Shown: positions 8,338-18,095, counted from the stretch's first letter. The stretch: DNA of 64,000 bases from CAVXFL01 sp963761015 (GCA_963761015.1 CAVXFL010000009.1:737664-801663), one strand, 5' to 3'. Numbers and translations: made by a program. Notes: generated by a model from the sequence alone, not told the origin.

Positions 8338-9705
8338 CTAGCCGGATCGAAGCAGGCGCGGGCGAAGCGCGCCCGCTGCCCGCTGCCGTTGCGACGAGGG
8401 ACGATCCTCGAACCGCCGCTTGATTTCCAGGATTGTCGGCAGTTCGCGCGCGAACACCCGGATCAGCCGCGGATCGAATTGGCTGCCGACGCGCCGTTGC
8501 ATGAAGGCGACCGCCTCATCGGGCGGCCACGCCTGCTTGTACGGGCGGTCCGACGTGGTCGCGTCGAACACGTCGGCGATCGCGATGAGCCGCCCGGCGA
8601 ACGGAATTGCCTCGCCGCGAAGCCCGTGCGGATAGCCGTTGCCGTCCCAATGCTCGTGATGGGTCAGCGCGATCACCCGCGCGAGGTCGAGCAGCGGAAA
8701 GCCGCTGCCGGCCAGGATCTCGCCGCCGATGATCGTGTGGCGCTTCATCAACTCCCACTCGTCCGGCTCCAGCCGGTCGGCCTTCAGCAGGATCGCATCG
8801 GGGATGCCGATCTTGCCGATGTCGTGCAGCGGCGCGGCGTCGCGGATCATCGCCGCCTCGGCCTCCGGGACGCCCGCGGCCAAGGCGATATGGTGCGCGT
8901 AATGACTGATCCGCAGCACGTGCTTGCCGGTTTCGCTGTCGCGAAATTCGCCCGCGGTCGCCAGCCGGCCGATCACCTCCCGGCGCGTCTGCTCGAGTTC
9001 GTGGGTGCGGACGTGCACGCGGGATTCGAGTTCCGCGTTCAGCTGTTGCACGTGCCGCGACGCCGCGACGATGTTCGCGTAGTAGATCGACATCATGGAG
9101 ACGAACACGGTCGCGCAGAACACCGAGGCGATCCCCACGCCCGACAGATCGGCCAGTGCAATATGCCGCGGCGGCGTGAAGCCCAGGCCATGCAGGCCGT
9201 ACCAGGCCGACAGATAGAGCGTCAGCGAAGCCACGACCGTGGCGATCAGCCAGGGCCGAGAGCCGAGATAGAACACGGCGACCAGGGGAACGGTAAGCAG
9301 CCAGCAGAGAAACGGCGAACTGGTCCCGCCGTAATGGTACGCGCCGAACAGGACGACGAAGGCGAGGTTCTGTACGGAGATGTAGGCCAGCAGGGTCAGC
9401 CGTCCGCTGAACCGCAACGCGAACGGAAACGCGAAAAACGCGGTGAGCGAGGCGACGATGATCCACCAATGCGCGCCCGGCGCCGGATCGAGCCGATGCA
9501 GATAGGCCGCGAGAAGCAGCCCCAACGGCGGCCCGAACAGGTGCCCGACGACGAACATCCGCGCGCGTCGGTAAACATCGCCATCTGCCTGCAAGGCCGG
9601 CGGCACGAACCAGCCCAAGGCCAGCGACAGTGATGCGAGTCCGCGATCGGCCGCCCGAACGGGAGCGGCCGCGCAGCGTTCGACGGTGGAGCGAACGCGT
9701 TTCAA
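8338..9705 (-). CDS. Membrane HD-GYP domain cyclic-di-GMP phosphodiesterase
   Basis: The N-terminal half has about six hydrophobic segments forming a membrane sensor. A coiled-coil linker follows (RHVQQLNAELESRVHVRTHELEQ region), then an HD-GYP domain. Key residues are the HDIGKIGIPD metal-binding motif and the HHEHWDGNGYPHGLRG motif with the GYP triplet. The family hydrolyses cyclic-di-GMP at the inner membrane. The start is uncertain: I place it at a TTG near 9705. The frame stays open to another TTG at 9852, but that extension looks non-coding and a TATATT box lies in it. No response-regulator receiver domain is present. The MFS gene is divergent. Confidence 0.85.
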   Translation of the reverse strand: MKRVRSTVERCAAAPVRAADRGLASLSLALGWFVPPALQADGDVYRRARMFVVGHLFGPPLGLLLAAYLHRLDPAPGAHWWIIVASLTAFFAFPFALRFSGRLTLLAYISVQNLAFVVLFGAYHYGGTSSPFLCWLLTVPLVAVFYLGSRPWLIATVVASLTLYLSAWYGLHGLGFTPPRHIALADLSGVGIASVFCATVFVSMMSIYYANIVAASRHVQQLNAELESRVHVRTHELEQTRREVIGRLATAGEFRDSETGKHVLRISHYAHHIALAAGVPEAEAAMIRDAAPLHDIGKIGIPDAILLKADRLEPDEWELMKRHTIIGGEILAGSGFPLLDLARVIALTHHEHWDGNGYPHGLRGEAIPFAGRLIAIADVFDATTSDRPYKQAWPPDEAVAFMQRRVGSQFDPRLIRVFARELPTILEIKRRFEDRPSSQRQRAAGALRPRLLRSG

Positions 9706-9986
9706 CCGTGCCTGGGTGTATTGCGGAGACTTGCACTCGACCGAGCCCGGCGTTCCGGCACTGCGCTCCCGGCCTGTCCCGTTTTCGTGCTGTCGTTGCC
9801 AATGGCAGGCCTGTCGCCGCGTCCTAGGGTGTGGGGAGTTGCACCAACCCAATATACAACCTGGTATGCCGGCTCAGGTAAAGAAACCGTTGCTAAAATC
9901 GAGACAGCCGCGGCGTAACGCACGTGTGAACGCGCCGCGCCCGCGCTGGGCAGGTCGCGGCTGAGCGTGGCGTCGTCAAGACGAGC

Positions 9987-11159
9987 ATGATGGGTGTGCA
10001 GCCATCGCTGACCGCTCGCGAGCGGCGCTGGGGACTGGCGGCGGCGATCTGCTCGGTCGCCGTGTTCGGGCTCGGGGTCGGCGAATTGGTGCCGCTGCTG
10101 TCGCTATTGCTGGAGAAAGCCGGCACGGACCCGACGCTGAACGGGCTCAATGCCGCGGCGGCGTTTCTCGGCGTGATCGTCGGTCCGCTGTTGGTGCCGC
10201 GCTGCGTGCGCGCGGTCGGCGTGCGCGACTTCCTGCTGATTTGCTACGCCGTGGACATCCTGGTATTTCCGCTGCTGAAGCTGTTCGACAGCTTCGCGGC
10301 GTGGTTCGCGCTGCGCATGGTGCTCGGGCTCATCGGCGCGGGCATCTTCACGGCGAGCGAGGCCTGGATCAATCTTCTCGCCTCCGATGCTGGGCGTGGG
10401 CGCGTCATCGGGCTGTACGCCGCCGCCCTCTCGGCGGGATTCGCCATCGGGCCGCTGCTGCTCTCGGCCACCGGCATCGCCGGATGGCTGCCATTCGTCG
10501 CCGGGATCGCGCTGAACACGCTGGCGGCGCTGCCGCTGATCGGCGTGCCCGAGCGCGCGCGACGGTTCAGTTCCGAACGCGCCGGCAGCCCTTGGCGCAT
10601 GGTCGCGCGGGCGCGGTTCATCCTGTTCGCGGTGGCGGTGTTCGGCATTTACGAGACGGCGCTGATGACGTTGCTGCCGATCTGGGGCGTGCGCCTGGGA
10701 CTGAACAACCGACGCGCCGCCGCGATGGTCTCGACGATCTACGTCGGCTCGATCGCGCTGCAGCCGCTGATCGGCTGGCTGTCCGACAAGGCGCCGCGGC
10801 TCGCGCTGATGCGGCTGTGCGGGCTCGTGGGGTTGCTCGGCGCCGGTCTGGCGATCGCCGCCGCTCCGTTCCGGCCGGCGCTCTATGCCGTGCTGTTCGT
10901 CTGGGGTGGTATTGCCGGCGGGATTTATCCGGTCGCGCTCGGCATGGCGGGCGAGCGCTTCCAGGGCGGGGATCTGCTCGGCGTCAACGCCGCGATCATC
11001 ATTGCCTACGGGCTCGGCGCGCTGGCCGGGCCGACGCTCGGCGGGGTGGCGATGGACCTCTGGAACCCGCACGGACTGCTGGCGCTGTTCGCGCTGCTGT
11101 TCGGCGGCTTTCTCTACGCGACGCTGCATGCGGGCGCCGGGCGGGTGACGACCCGCTAA
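9987..11159 (+). CDS. MFS transporter (YcaD-like)
   Basis: A 390-residue inner-membrane protein with about 12 hydrophobic helices and no extra domain. Loop motifs include DKAPRLALM-type charged sequence after helix 7 and MVLGLIGAGIFTASEAWINLL near helix 4, which resemble the YcaD/CynX-like drug or metabolite exporters. Substrate is unknown. The TAA stop at 11157-11159 overlaps the TAG stop of the convergent phosphoketolase gene. The start is ATG at 9987; a second ATG one codon later is also possible. Confidence 0.82.
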   Translation: MMGVQPSLTARERRWGLAAAICSVAVFGLGVGELVPLLSLLLEKAGTDPTLNGLNAAAAFLGVIVGPLLVPRCVRAVGVRDFLLICYAVDILVFPLLKLFDSFAAWFALRMVLGLIGAGIFTASEAWINLLASDAGRGRVIGLYAAALSAGFAIGPLLLSATGIAGWLPFVAGIALNTLAALPLIGVPERARRFSSERAGSPWRMVARARFILFAVAVFGIYETALMTLLPIWGVRLGLNNRRAAAMVSTIYVGSIALQPLIGWLSDKAPRLALMRLCGLVGLLGAGLAIAAAPFRPALYAVLFVWGGIAGGIYPVALGMAGERFQGGDLLGVNAAIIIAYGLGALAGPTLGGVAMDLWNPHGLLALFALLFGGFLYATLHAGAGRVTTR

Positions 11160-13544
11160 GCCGGCGCCGCCCAGCGCCAGTCGCGCACCTCCGGCATGTC
11201 GGTGCCGTGGCGCACGATGTACTGCTTGTGCTCGATCAGCTTGTCGCGAATCTTCTGCTTGGCATAGGCCGCCGCCGAACCGAGTTTCGGCACCCGGTCG
11301 ATCACGTCGCCCACCAGATGGAAACGGTCCAGGTCGTTGCGCACCACCATGTCGAACGGCGTGGTGGTCGTGCCCTCCTCCTTGTAGCCGCGCACGTGGA
11401 TGTTGTGGATGGTTGCGCCGCCGATACGCCAGCCGGTGGATCAGCCACGGATAGCCGTGAAACGCGAAGATCACCGGCTTGTCGGTGGTGAACAGCGCGT
11501 CGAAATCGGCGTCGCTCAGGCCGTGCGGGTGCTCCGAGCGCGGCTGCAAGGTCATCAGGTCGACGACGTTCACGACGCGCACCTTGAGCTGCGGCAGCAT
11601 CTCGCGCATCAGCGAGACGGCGGCGAGGGTTTCCAATGTCGGCACGTCGCCGGCGCAGGCCATGACCACGTCCGGCTCGCCGCCCTGGTCGCTGCTGGCC
11701 CAGTCCCAGATGCCGACGCCGGCGGTGGCGTGCTTGATCGCGCTGTCCACGTCCAGCCATTGCGGCGACGGCTGCTTGCCGGCGACGATCACGTTGACCC
11801 GGTTCCAGCTGCGCAGGCAGTGGTCGGCCACGTACAGCAGCGTATTGGCGTCCGGCGGCAGATAGACGCGGACGATATCGGCCTTCTTGTTCACCACGTG
11901 GTCGATGAAGCCGGGGTCCTGGTGGCTGAACCCGTTGTGATCCTGGCGCCAGACATGCGAGGTCAGCAGGTAGTTCAGTGACGGGATCGGCCGGCGCCAC
12001 TCGACCTCGCGCGAGCTTTTCAGCCATTTGGCGTGCTGGTTGAACATCGAATCGACGATGTGGATGAACGCCTCGTAGCAGTTGAACAACCCGTGCCGGC
12101 CGGTGAGCAGATAGCCTTCCAGCCAGCCCTGGCAGGTGTGCTCGCTGAGGATTTCCATCACCCGTCCGCTCGGGGCGAGGTGATCGTCCTCGGGCAGATG
12201 CTCGGCGTCCCAGGCGCGATCGGTCGCGTCGAGCACCGCGGTGAGCCGGTTCGACACCGTTTCGTCGGGGCCGAAGACGCGGAAATTGCGGTTGGCCTCG
12301 TTCTCCCGCATCACGTCGCGCAAATACTCGCCGAGCACGCGGGTCGCCTCGGCGTCGCGCTGTCCGGGGCCGAGCACGGCGACCGCGTATTTCGCGTAAT
12401 CGGGCAGGCGCAGCTCGCGCGAGACCTCGCCGGCGTTGGTGCGCGGGTTGGCGCTCATGCGCCGCTGCCCCTTGGGCGCCAGCGCCGCGATCTCGGGCTG
12501 GAGCCGGCCCTGCTCGTCGAACAGCTGCTCCGGGCGGTAGCCGCGCATCCAGCTTTCCAGCAGCCGCACATGCGCGCGGTTGCTCATGTCGCCGAACGGC
12601 ACCTGGTGCGAGCGCCAGTAGCCTTCGGTCTTCAACCCGTCGACTTCCTTCGGCCCAGTCCAGCCTTTCGGGCTCTGCAAGACGATCATCGGCCAGCGCG
12701 GCCGTTCCGTGTCGCCGCCGCGCGCCGTCTGCCGAATGGCGTCGATCTGCGTCAGCACCGTGTCGAGCGTGGCCGCCATGAGCTGATGCATGGTCGGCGG
12801 GTCGTCGCCGGCGACGAAATACGGCGTGTAGCCGTAGCCGCGCAGCAGGCTTTCCAGCTCCTCGCGGCCGATCCGCGCGAGCACCGTGGGATTGGCGATC
12901 TTGTAGCCGTTCAGGTGCAGGATCGGCAGCACCACGCCGTCGGTCGCGGGATTGAGGAACTTGTTGCTGTGCCAGGAGGTGGCCAGCGGCCCGGTTTCCG
13001 CCTCGCCGTCGCCGATCACGCAGGCGACCACCAGATCGGGGTTGTCGAACGCCGCGCCGTAAGCGTGGGCGAGCGAATAGCCGAGTTCGCCGCCCTCGTT
13101 GATCGAGCCCGGCGTTTCCGGCGCGGCGTGGCTCGGGATGCCGCCGGGGTAGGAGAATTGCCGGAACAGCCGGCGCATCCCGTCCTCGTCGCGCGAGACG
13201 TTCGGATAGACCTCGCTGTAGGTGCCTTCGAGCCAGACATTGGCGACGACGCCGGGCGCGCCGTGGCCGGGGCCGGCGATGAAGATCATGTCGAGATCGC
13301 GCTCGGAGATGACGCGGTTGAGATGCACGTAGATGAAATTGAGCCCCGGCGTGGTGCCCCAATGCCCGAGCAGCCGCGGCTTGATGTGCGCGGTGGTCAA
13401 GGGCTGCTTCAGCAGCGGGTTGTCGCGAAGATAGATCTGGCCGACCGAGAGGTAGTTCGCTGCGCGCCACCACGCGTCCATGCAGCGCAACTGTTCGTCG
13501 GAAAGCGGCCGCGCATCCGGTTGCGCGGTGTTCTGCCGGATCAT
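11156..13544 (-). pseudogene. xfp: Phosphoketolase (xylulose-5-P/fructose-6-P), one frameshift
   Basis: A thiamine-diphosphate enzyme that splits xylulose-5-P or fructose-6-P with phosphate to acetyl-phosphate. It starts MIRQNTAQPDARPLS at 13544. Family segments include GHWGTTPGLNFIYVHLNR, GPGHGAPG, the TPP-binding GDGEAETGPLATSWH, and SHVWRQDHNGFSHQDPG. After FHGYPWLIHRLAYRR the frame breaks near 11405-11411 by one extra base in CATCCAC (coding strand). The C-terminus NIHVRGYKEEGTTTTPFD continues in the next frame to the stop at 11156. Combined length is about 795 residues, normal for the family. Codons on both sides are well preserved, so this may be a sequence error. Confidence 0.9.
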
Positions 13545-13814
13545 GTGCGTGCTCCGCCGGTGTGCCGACCCAGAAATTCACGGTATTCGCGAATTGCGCA
13601 ACCGGGCCGAGCGAAACGCCGGCAATGAGCGGGAAGGCGTGTGGGGGCGCGGTATTCTCACCGGCGTCTCATTGCCCGTTCAGCAAGACGCCGGACCGTT
13701 TTCTGAGACGGCGGCGGGACAGGCTCGCACCGCAGGGACGGCGCGGGTTGGCGGACCCCGACCGGTTGGACGCGGGGGTTCGGCGCGCAACGGCGGGGGG
13801 TGAGCGAGCGCCGG

Positions 13815-14609
13815 CTAGCCGGCGCGGGGTTCGGGGAGCGGGGCTCCGCGCTCGATCGGCGGCGTTGGCGGGCAGCCGGCCAGGCTGTCGAGCGCGGCCA
13901 GGGCCGGGGTGCGGCCGGCGATGAGCGCCCGCGCGAGTGCTGCCTCGGACGGGCAGAAGTAGCGGACATCGGACGGCAGCTTGCCGGTGCGGCGAATTTG
14001 CGCCGCCCGCTCGGGATAGGCGGCGGCGTAGCGCTCGGCGGCGGCGACGAGGTCGGGATCGGGTTCGGGTTCTGCGGGAGGTTCCGGGGCGCGGACAGGG
14101 CCTGACCCGTCCCCCCGAGCCCCTCCGGCAAGGGGAGGGGAAGAAGATTCCGGCGGGGTCGCGAGTGCCTCGGCCATCAGGCCGAGCGCGCAATGTTCGG
14201 TCCAGGCGAGGCGGTCGGCCGCGGTATTGTCCGCGGCGAGCTTGCGCCGCGCCTGTTGCATGCGCAGCAGCAGCCGGAGCGCGCCGTTGGCCTGGCGCAT
14301 CATGCCCATGGCCTGGGCGCGGCACTTCGCCGCCCATTCCGGCGTTGTTTCCGGACGTTGGGCGAGGCGGAGGCAATCCTTCCACTGCTCCGAGGCGGCG
14401 ACGAACTGCGCGGCCAGGTCCGCCTCGGCGGCGTTGGCCGGCGCGAGCGCGGCCACGCGGGCGATCGCGGCGTGATCGCGCCGGAGCGAATCCTCGGCGC
14501 TGTCGGTCGGGGGCGGCGGCAGGGTGAGGCGGAGCGTGCGGACGAGGTGATAATAAGCATCGACCGGCAGCCGGTCGGCGAGGGGTCTCGGGGCGGCGCC
14601 ATCGAACAT
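13815..14609 (-). CDS. Unknown multicopy family protein, copy 1 (intact)
   Basis: A 264-residue protein starting MFDGAAPRPLADRLPVDAYY. It has two helical blocks. The first (about 18-150) includes LRRDHAAIARVAALAPANAA, FVAASEQWKDCLRL and WAAKCRAQAMGMMRQANGAL. The second (about 195-255) includes DLVAAAERYAAAYPERAAQI and KLPSDVRYFCPSEAALARAL. A Pro/Gly-rich linker of variable sequence joins them. No signal peptide or membrane segment. I do not recognise a known domain. A frameshifted paralogue lies at 17162-18096 and a third begins at 63963. The promoter puts the start site essentially at the ATG, so a leaderless mRNA is predicted. Neighbouring insertion sequences and MITEs suggest an accessory, mobile setting. 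Confidence 0.72.
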   Translation of the reverse strand: MFDGAAPRPLADRLPVDAYYHLVRTLRLTLPPPPTDSAEDSLRRDHAAIARVAALAPANAAEADLAAQFVAASEQWKDCLRLAQRPETTPEWAAKCRAQAMGMMRQANGALRLLLRMQQARRKLAADNTAADRLAWTEHCALGLMAEALATPPESSSPPLAGGARGDGSGPVRAPEPPAEPEPDPDLVAAAERYAAAYPERAAQIRRTGKLPSDVRYFCPSEAALARALIAGRTPALAALDSLAGCPPTPPIERGAPLPEPRAG

Positions 14610-14616
14610 GGCGCGG

Positions 14617-14663
14617 GGTATACCGTTAGTCTACCTATGCGTCAATGGTTAGCACCACTAACC
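14617..14663 (-). promoter_or_regulatory. Sigma-70-like promoter of copy 1 with upstream palindrome
   Basis: On the minus strand, -35 TTGACG (14640-14645) and -10 TATACC (14617-14622) are separated by 17 bases, and the -10 is preceded by ACTAACGG. Only 7 bases separate the -10 from the ATG at 14609, which predicts a leaderless transcript. Just upstream of the -35 lies a perfect inverted repeat, GGTTAG-N5-CTAACC (14647-14663), a candidate operator. The same ACTAACG plus -10 arrangement is seen before the other two copies. Confidence 0.6.
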
Positions 14664-14714
14664 TACACGGCTGCGCGACCGAGCCGTCGGCGAGCCAGCG
14701 AAACTGGGACGTGG

Positions 14715-14826
14715 CCCGGATGGAGCGCAGCGAAATCCGGGGTCTGGGCCGATCCGACAAGCCCGCACCTGCCACAGTTCGACGCTTCGGCTGGAAAAAA
14801 TCCCGGATTGCGCCGCGCTCCATCCG
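14715..14826. repeat. MITE-like inverted repeat
   Basis: Arms CCCGGATGGAGCGCAGCGAA (continuing to 14741) and its near-perfect inverse at 14801-14826 differ at two positions over about 25 bases and enclose about 60 bases. Each arm also folds on itself through CCCGGAT/ATCCGGG. The arm sequence resembles the common short palindromic repeats of alphaproteobacterial intergenic DNA. It lies between copy 1 of the unknown family and the ISNCY element and contains no coding sequence. Confidence 0.7.
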
Positions 14827-14883
14827 TTGGCTACGCTGTAGCAATCTCCGGAGTCGAGGAGCTTAGCATCGAGCGCGCCGGAT

Positions 14884-16559
14884 TGTGTCGCTCCCCGTTT
14901 GAAAAGACACTTTTTCTCCCCGTTAGAAATGTCACTCCGGGCGGCCGTGCAGAGTTGAAATGACGCCCTGGTTCGGCGGACACAGCCCGCCGCGCAACGG
15001 CACCAGTGCCCTTCGCTGGCCGGGCGGGCGGGGGTCAAGGGCTGAAACCGGCTTGCCGGCGCGCCCAGCGCGGCCCTTGAGGCCCGTCCGGCCGGTCAGC
15101 ATTCTGCCAGGGCCGTGCGCCCGGCCATCATTCAGCGGCGATGAGAGCCGCGCGTGACGGACGCCCCTTCGTCGGCATTCCCGGCGCCTCGAGATTGTTC
15201 GGCGGCCGCTGACGCGCCGGATGATACCGGCGTCGATGCGGGGCGTATTGTTCCTGTTGCTCCTTGACCAGCGCGAGCGCCGCGCCCAGACGCTTGTTCT
15301 CGACGATCGCGCCGGGTTGCACGGTCGGGATCTTGTCGAATACCGTGAATGGCAGCGGCACGCCCTCGAACTGAACCGCAAACCGACCGTCCGGATAATT
15401 CACCACCTCGACCTTCCTGCGCCTGAGCGGAAGCGTCTCCGGCGCGGGCGTGAGCATGATCATCATCTGATCGTAGTGCAGGGTGAGGTTGTTGGTGACC
15501 GAGCGTTGCTCGCGCCAAGCCAGGATCTCGTCGAGGTTGTCGGCCTTGGTCAGCGGCCGATGCAGGTCCTTGGCGTTCGCCGGCGCGCGGCCAAAACGCT
15601 TGTTGTAATCAGCCATGAACCCAGGGAGCCACGTGTTCGCCGCCGTGATCGCGGAAATGCCCGCCAGACGCAGTTCTTTCACCAGCCGGTCCTGCAATGT
15701 GCCGAACGCGCGCTCAACGCGGCCCTTCGCCTGCGGACTGTTCGCGCAGATGATGTCGATGTTCAGCTCGCTCAGCACGCGGCCGAACTGTGTGACCCCG
15801 TCACCGCTCGCCGCGTCCTTGCTGTTGACCCGAAAGATGCTGTGTTGGTCGCTGTAGAACGCTACGGGTTTGCCGTGCGTTCGCAAATAGTCGCCGGTCG
15901 CCCGGAAGTAATCGAACGCCGACTCCGAGGCGACGAAGCGCAACTGCATCAACCGGCTGGTGGCGTCATCGACGAAGGCCAGCAACGTGCAGGTCGCACC
16001 GCGATCCTCGAACCAGGCGTGTTCCGAACCGTCAATCTGCACCAGCTCGCCCAGACAGTCGCGGCGCCGGCGTGGCTGATGCGGCGAGGGCAGCCGGTGG
16101 CGGCGATCGATCCACAAACCGTCGGCCATCATCCATTGCCGCAACGTCTCGACGCCGATGCGTAAGCCATCACGCTCCAACAACTTCTCCGCCGCGAGCG
16201 TGGGGCCGAAATCGACGAACTGCTCCCGGACCAGCGCCAACACCGTGCGCCGGAACGTCTCGCCGTGTTGACGATTGCCTGGACGACCGCGCTTGCGCGA
16301 CGCCAGCGCCGAAGGCCCGTCAAATTCAAAAGCGCGCCGTAGCCGGAAGACCTGACGACGGCCGAGGCGCATCAATGTCGCCGCGGCATCGGCCGTGATT
16401 CGCTTGTCCACGAGATCGACCATCACCCGCAGTCGGGTCAGTTCCCGATCGCTCATCTGAACCACCGCCATCGCACGCCACTCCGAACGCCCGACCGGCA
16501 GCATGTCCCGGTGACATTTCTATCGGGGACGCGAGTGACATTTCTAATGGGGGCTTACA
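14884..16559 (-). mobile_element. ISNCY-type insertion sequence with duplicated end boxes
   Basis: About 1.68 kb. The outermost bases are TGTGTCGC on the left and the complement of TGTAAGCC on the right. Each end carries two copies of an 18-base box close to CCCCGTTAGAAATGTCAC: left at 14893-14910 and 14918-14935, right (inverted) at 16511-16528 and 16535-16552, spaced 24-25 bases. These are likely transposase-binding sites. One transposase gene fills the inside. I see no convincing target duplication, so the exact ends are inferred. Confidence 0.75.
15128..16504 (-). CDS. ISNCY family DDE transposase
   Basis: 458 residues in the longest frame; MAVVQMSDRELTRLR at about 16471 is a more typical start. 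An N-terminal helix-turn-helix region (ADAAATLMRLGRRQVFRL) is followed by an rve-type integrase core. Candidate catalytic acids are in VQIDGSEHAWFED, AFYSDQHSIFR and GRVERAFGTLQDRLVKEL. A C-terminal beta-rich extension follows. Length and order match ISNCY transposases of the IS1202-like group. The frame is intact, so the element may still be active. Confidence 0.85.
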   Translation of the reverse strand: MLPVGRSEWRAMAVVQMSDRELTRLRVMVDLVDKRITADAAATLMRLGRRQVFRLRRAFEFDGPSALASRKRGRPGNRQHGETFRRTVLALVREQFVDFGPTLAAEKLLERDGLRIGVETLRQWMMADGLWIDRRHRLPSPHQPRRRRDCLGELVQIDGSEHAWFEDRGATCTLLAFVDDATSRLMQLRFVASESAFDYFRATGDYLRTHGKPVAFYSDQHSIFRVNSKDAASGDGVTQFGRVLSELNIDIICANSPQAKGRVERAFGTLQDRLVKELRLAGISAITAANTWLPGFMADYNKRFGRAPANAKDLHRPLTKADNLDEILAWREQRSVTNNLTLHYDQMMIMLTPAPETLPLRRRKVEVVNYPDGRFAVQFEGVPLPFTVFDKIPTVQPGAIVENKRLGAALALVKEQQEQYAPHRRRYHPARQRPPNNLEAPGMPTKGRPSRAALIAAE

Positions 16560-16611
16560 GACCCGCGGAGATCGCAGGGGCGGCAAAGGCACTTTAGACG
16601 GGATCGCCAGA

Positions 16612-16695
16612 TCAAAAGCTGAAGCTATGGAACCCGAAATAGCCCGCAATCAAAATTACGACGACCACTATGCCAATGATAGTAAAGATGTTCAT
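16612..16695 (-). CDS. Tiny single-span membrane protein
   Basis: A 27-residue frame: MNIFTIIGIVVVVILIAGY then FGFHSFSF and TGA. It is almost entirely one transmembrane helix. Similar short MNI-x-TIIG peptides occur in alphaproteobacterial genomes, which is why I list it despite its length. It is followed on the same strand by nothing until the insertion sequence. Function is unknown. Confidence 0.5.
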   Translation of the reverse strand: MNIFTIIGIVVVVILIAGYFGFHSFSF

Positions 16696-16822
16696 TCTGC
16701 TCTACTCCCACTCCATGATGATGGCGCGCGGGGTGCTCGCCGCCATGTATCCCGCCGCTGTTGGCGTCATTCCGCCATGGGCGGCTCGGTTCGACGGAGG
16801 CTAAGCAAGGTTCAAGTCGTTG

Positions 16823-16903
16823 TTACCGCCACCGCCTATATCCCCAATAGCCGCCCCCTCCGAAGATCAGAAAGAGCACGATGAGAATCAGAATGAGGTC
16901 CAT
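16823..16903 (-). CDS. Tiny Gly-rich single-span membrane protein
   Basis: A 26-residue frame: MDLILILIVLFLIFGGGG then YWGYRRWR and TAA. One hydrophobic helix is followed by a GGGGYWGYRRW tail. This pattern is widespread as small hydrophobic proteins in proteobacteria. A strong ribosome site, GGAGG, sits 5 bases before the ATG. It lies about 130 bases upstream of the other tiny gene on the same strand. Function is unknown. Confidence 0.6.
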   Translation of the reverse strand: MDLILILIVLFLIFGGGGYWGYRRWR

Positions 16904-17125
16904 GTCTTCCTCCAAAAATATCAAGCGGAAGTTTCCGTTCGACATATCTGGGCGTAGAATTTGATATTCGCCAGCCTCGGATTCTACCTATTTTGCCAAT
17001 TTCGGGGGCGGTGACGGCCAGAGCGTCGAGACGCGGGTGCGCCGGCTCACCAAAGCAAGCGTAGGGATCGCCGCGTCCTCGGTGCAAGGCCGGGATGCAC
17101 GCCGTCGCGATAGTGATTCTAACTA

Positions 17126-17154
17126 TTGAGTTACAGGCCAACTAACGCTACAAG
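17126..17154 (+). promoter_or_regulatory. Promoter of copy 2 of the unknown family
   Basis: -35 TTGAGT (17126-17131), a 17-base spacer ending ACTAACGC, and -10 TACAAG (17149-17154). The ATG at 17162 follows after 7 bases. The match to copies 1 and 3 is centred on ACTAACG directly before the -10. Confidence 0.5.
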
Positions 17155-17209
17155 CGCCACCATGAGCCCCGGCCCCGCATCAGATCTCGCCCTTCGCCTC
17201 CCGCCCACA

Positions 17210-17249
17210 GGGGTCCCCAAAAAGTCCGGCGGACTTTTTGGGGTGCCCC
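17210..17249. repeat. Palindromic hairpin insertion A
   Basis: GGGGTCCCCAAAAAGTCCG, loop GC, then the inverse ending GGGGTGCCCC. It forms a long stem. It lies inside the N-terminal coding region of copy 2 and is absent from copy 1 at the matching place. Its flanks (GGGGTCCCC and GGGGTGCCC) resemble those of insertion B, while the middle arms differ. Confidence 0.65.
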
Positions 17250-17474
17250 GACGCCTATTGGCAACTGGTCCACACCCTTCGCCTCACGCTGCCGCCGCCG
17301 CTCTCCGACGACCCGGAGGCGCTGCTCCGGCGCGATCACGCCGCCATCGCCCGCATCGCCGCGCTGGTTCCGGCAAACGCCGCCGAGGCCGATCTCGCGG
17401 CCCAGTTCGTCGCCGCCTCGGAGCAGTGGAAGGACTGCCTCCGACCTCGCGCAACGCCCCGAGAAGACAGGGAC

Positions 17475-17511
17475 GGGGTCCCCGCAAAATCTGTCGATTT
17501 TGCGGGTGCCC
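17475..17511. repeat. Palindromic hairpin insertion B
   Basis: GGGGTCCCCGCAAAATC, loop TGTC, then GATTTTGCGGGTGCCC. The arms pair perfectly over GCAAAATC. It replaces or extends the short segment between CLRLAQRPE and WAAKC seen in copy 1. It shares outer sequence with insertion A but has a different paired core, as expected of a structured repeat family. Confidence 0.65.
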
Positions 17512-18095
17512 GCGTGGGCGGCGAAATGCCGCGCCCAGGCGCTCGCCATGATGCGCCAGGCGAACAGCGCGCTCCGGCTGCTGCTGCGTCTCCAGGCCGC
17601 GCGAGCCAAGCGCGAGGCGGATGCCGCCGCCACCGACCGCGCCGCCTGGACCGAGCATTGCGCCCTCGGCCTGATGGCCGAGGCGCTGGCGCACCGCCCT
17701 GACCCCGAGCGAGCGGGAAACGGCGCCACCTCGGCGCTCGTTGCGGGAGCAGGGGAAGAAGAGTCCACCGCCGGGGCCGGTGGCATTGCCCGCGGAGGGC
17801 AGGCTGAGGGTAACGCGGCGTCAGCGGCGCTTGCCGGCCCCGGCCTGCCCCTGGGCGAGCCCGACCTCGTCGCCGCCGCCGAGCGATACGCCGCGGAATA
17901 TCCCGAGCGGGCCGCGGCGATCCGCCGCACCGGGAAGCTGCCGCCCGATGTGCGCTACTTCTGTCCATCCGAGGCCGCGCTCGCGCGGGCGCTGATCACC
18001 GCGCGCACCCCCGCCTTGGCCGCGCTCGACGGCTTGCCGATCGGCGCCCCGATCCGGGCAACCGTGGCCCCCGACCGCGCCATGGCCGAAGCCTA

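Noticed and set aside
8257..9633. A 458-codon open frame opposite the HD-GYP gene
   Set aside because: His/Arg/Gln-rich shadow of a well-supported gene, with no ribosome site.
12033..13628. A 531-codon open frame opposite phosphoketolase
   Set aside because: It mirrors the high-GC codons of xfp and has no family pattern; typical antisense shadow.
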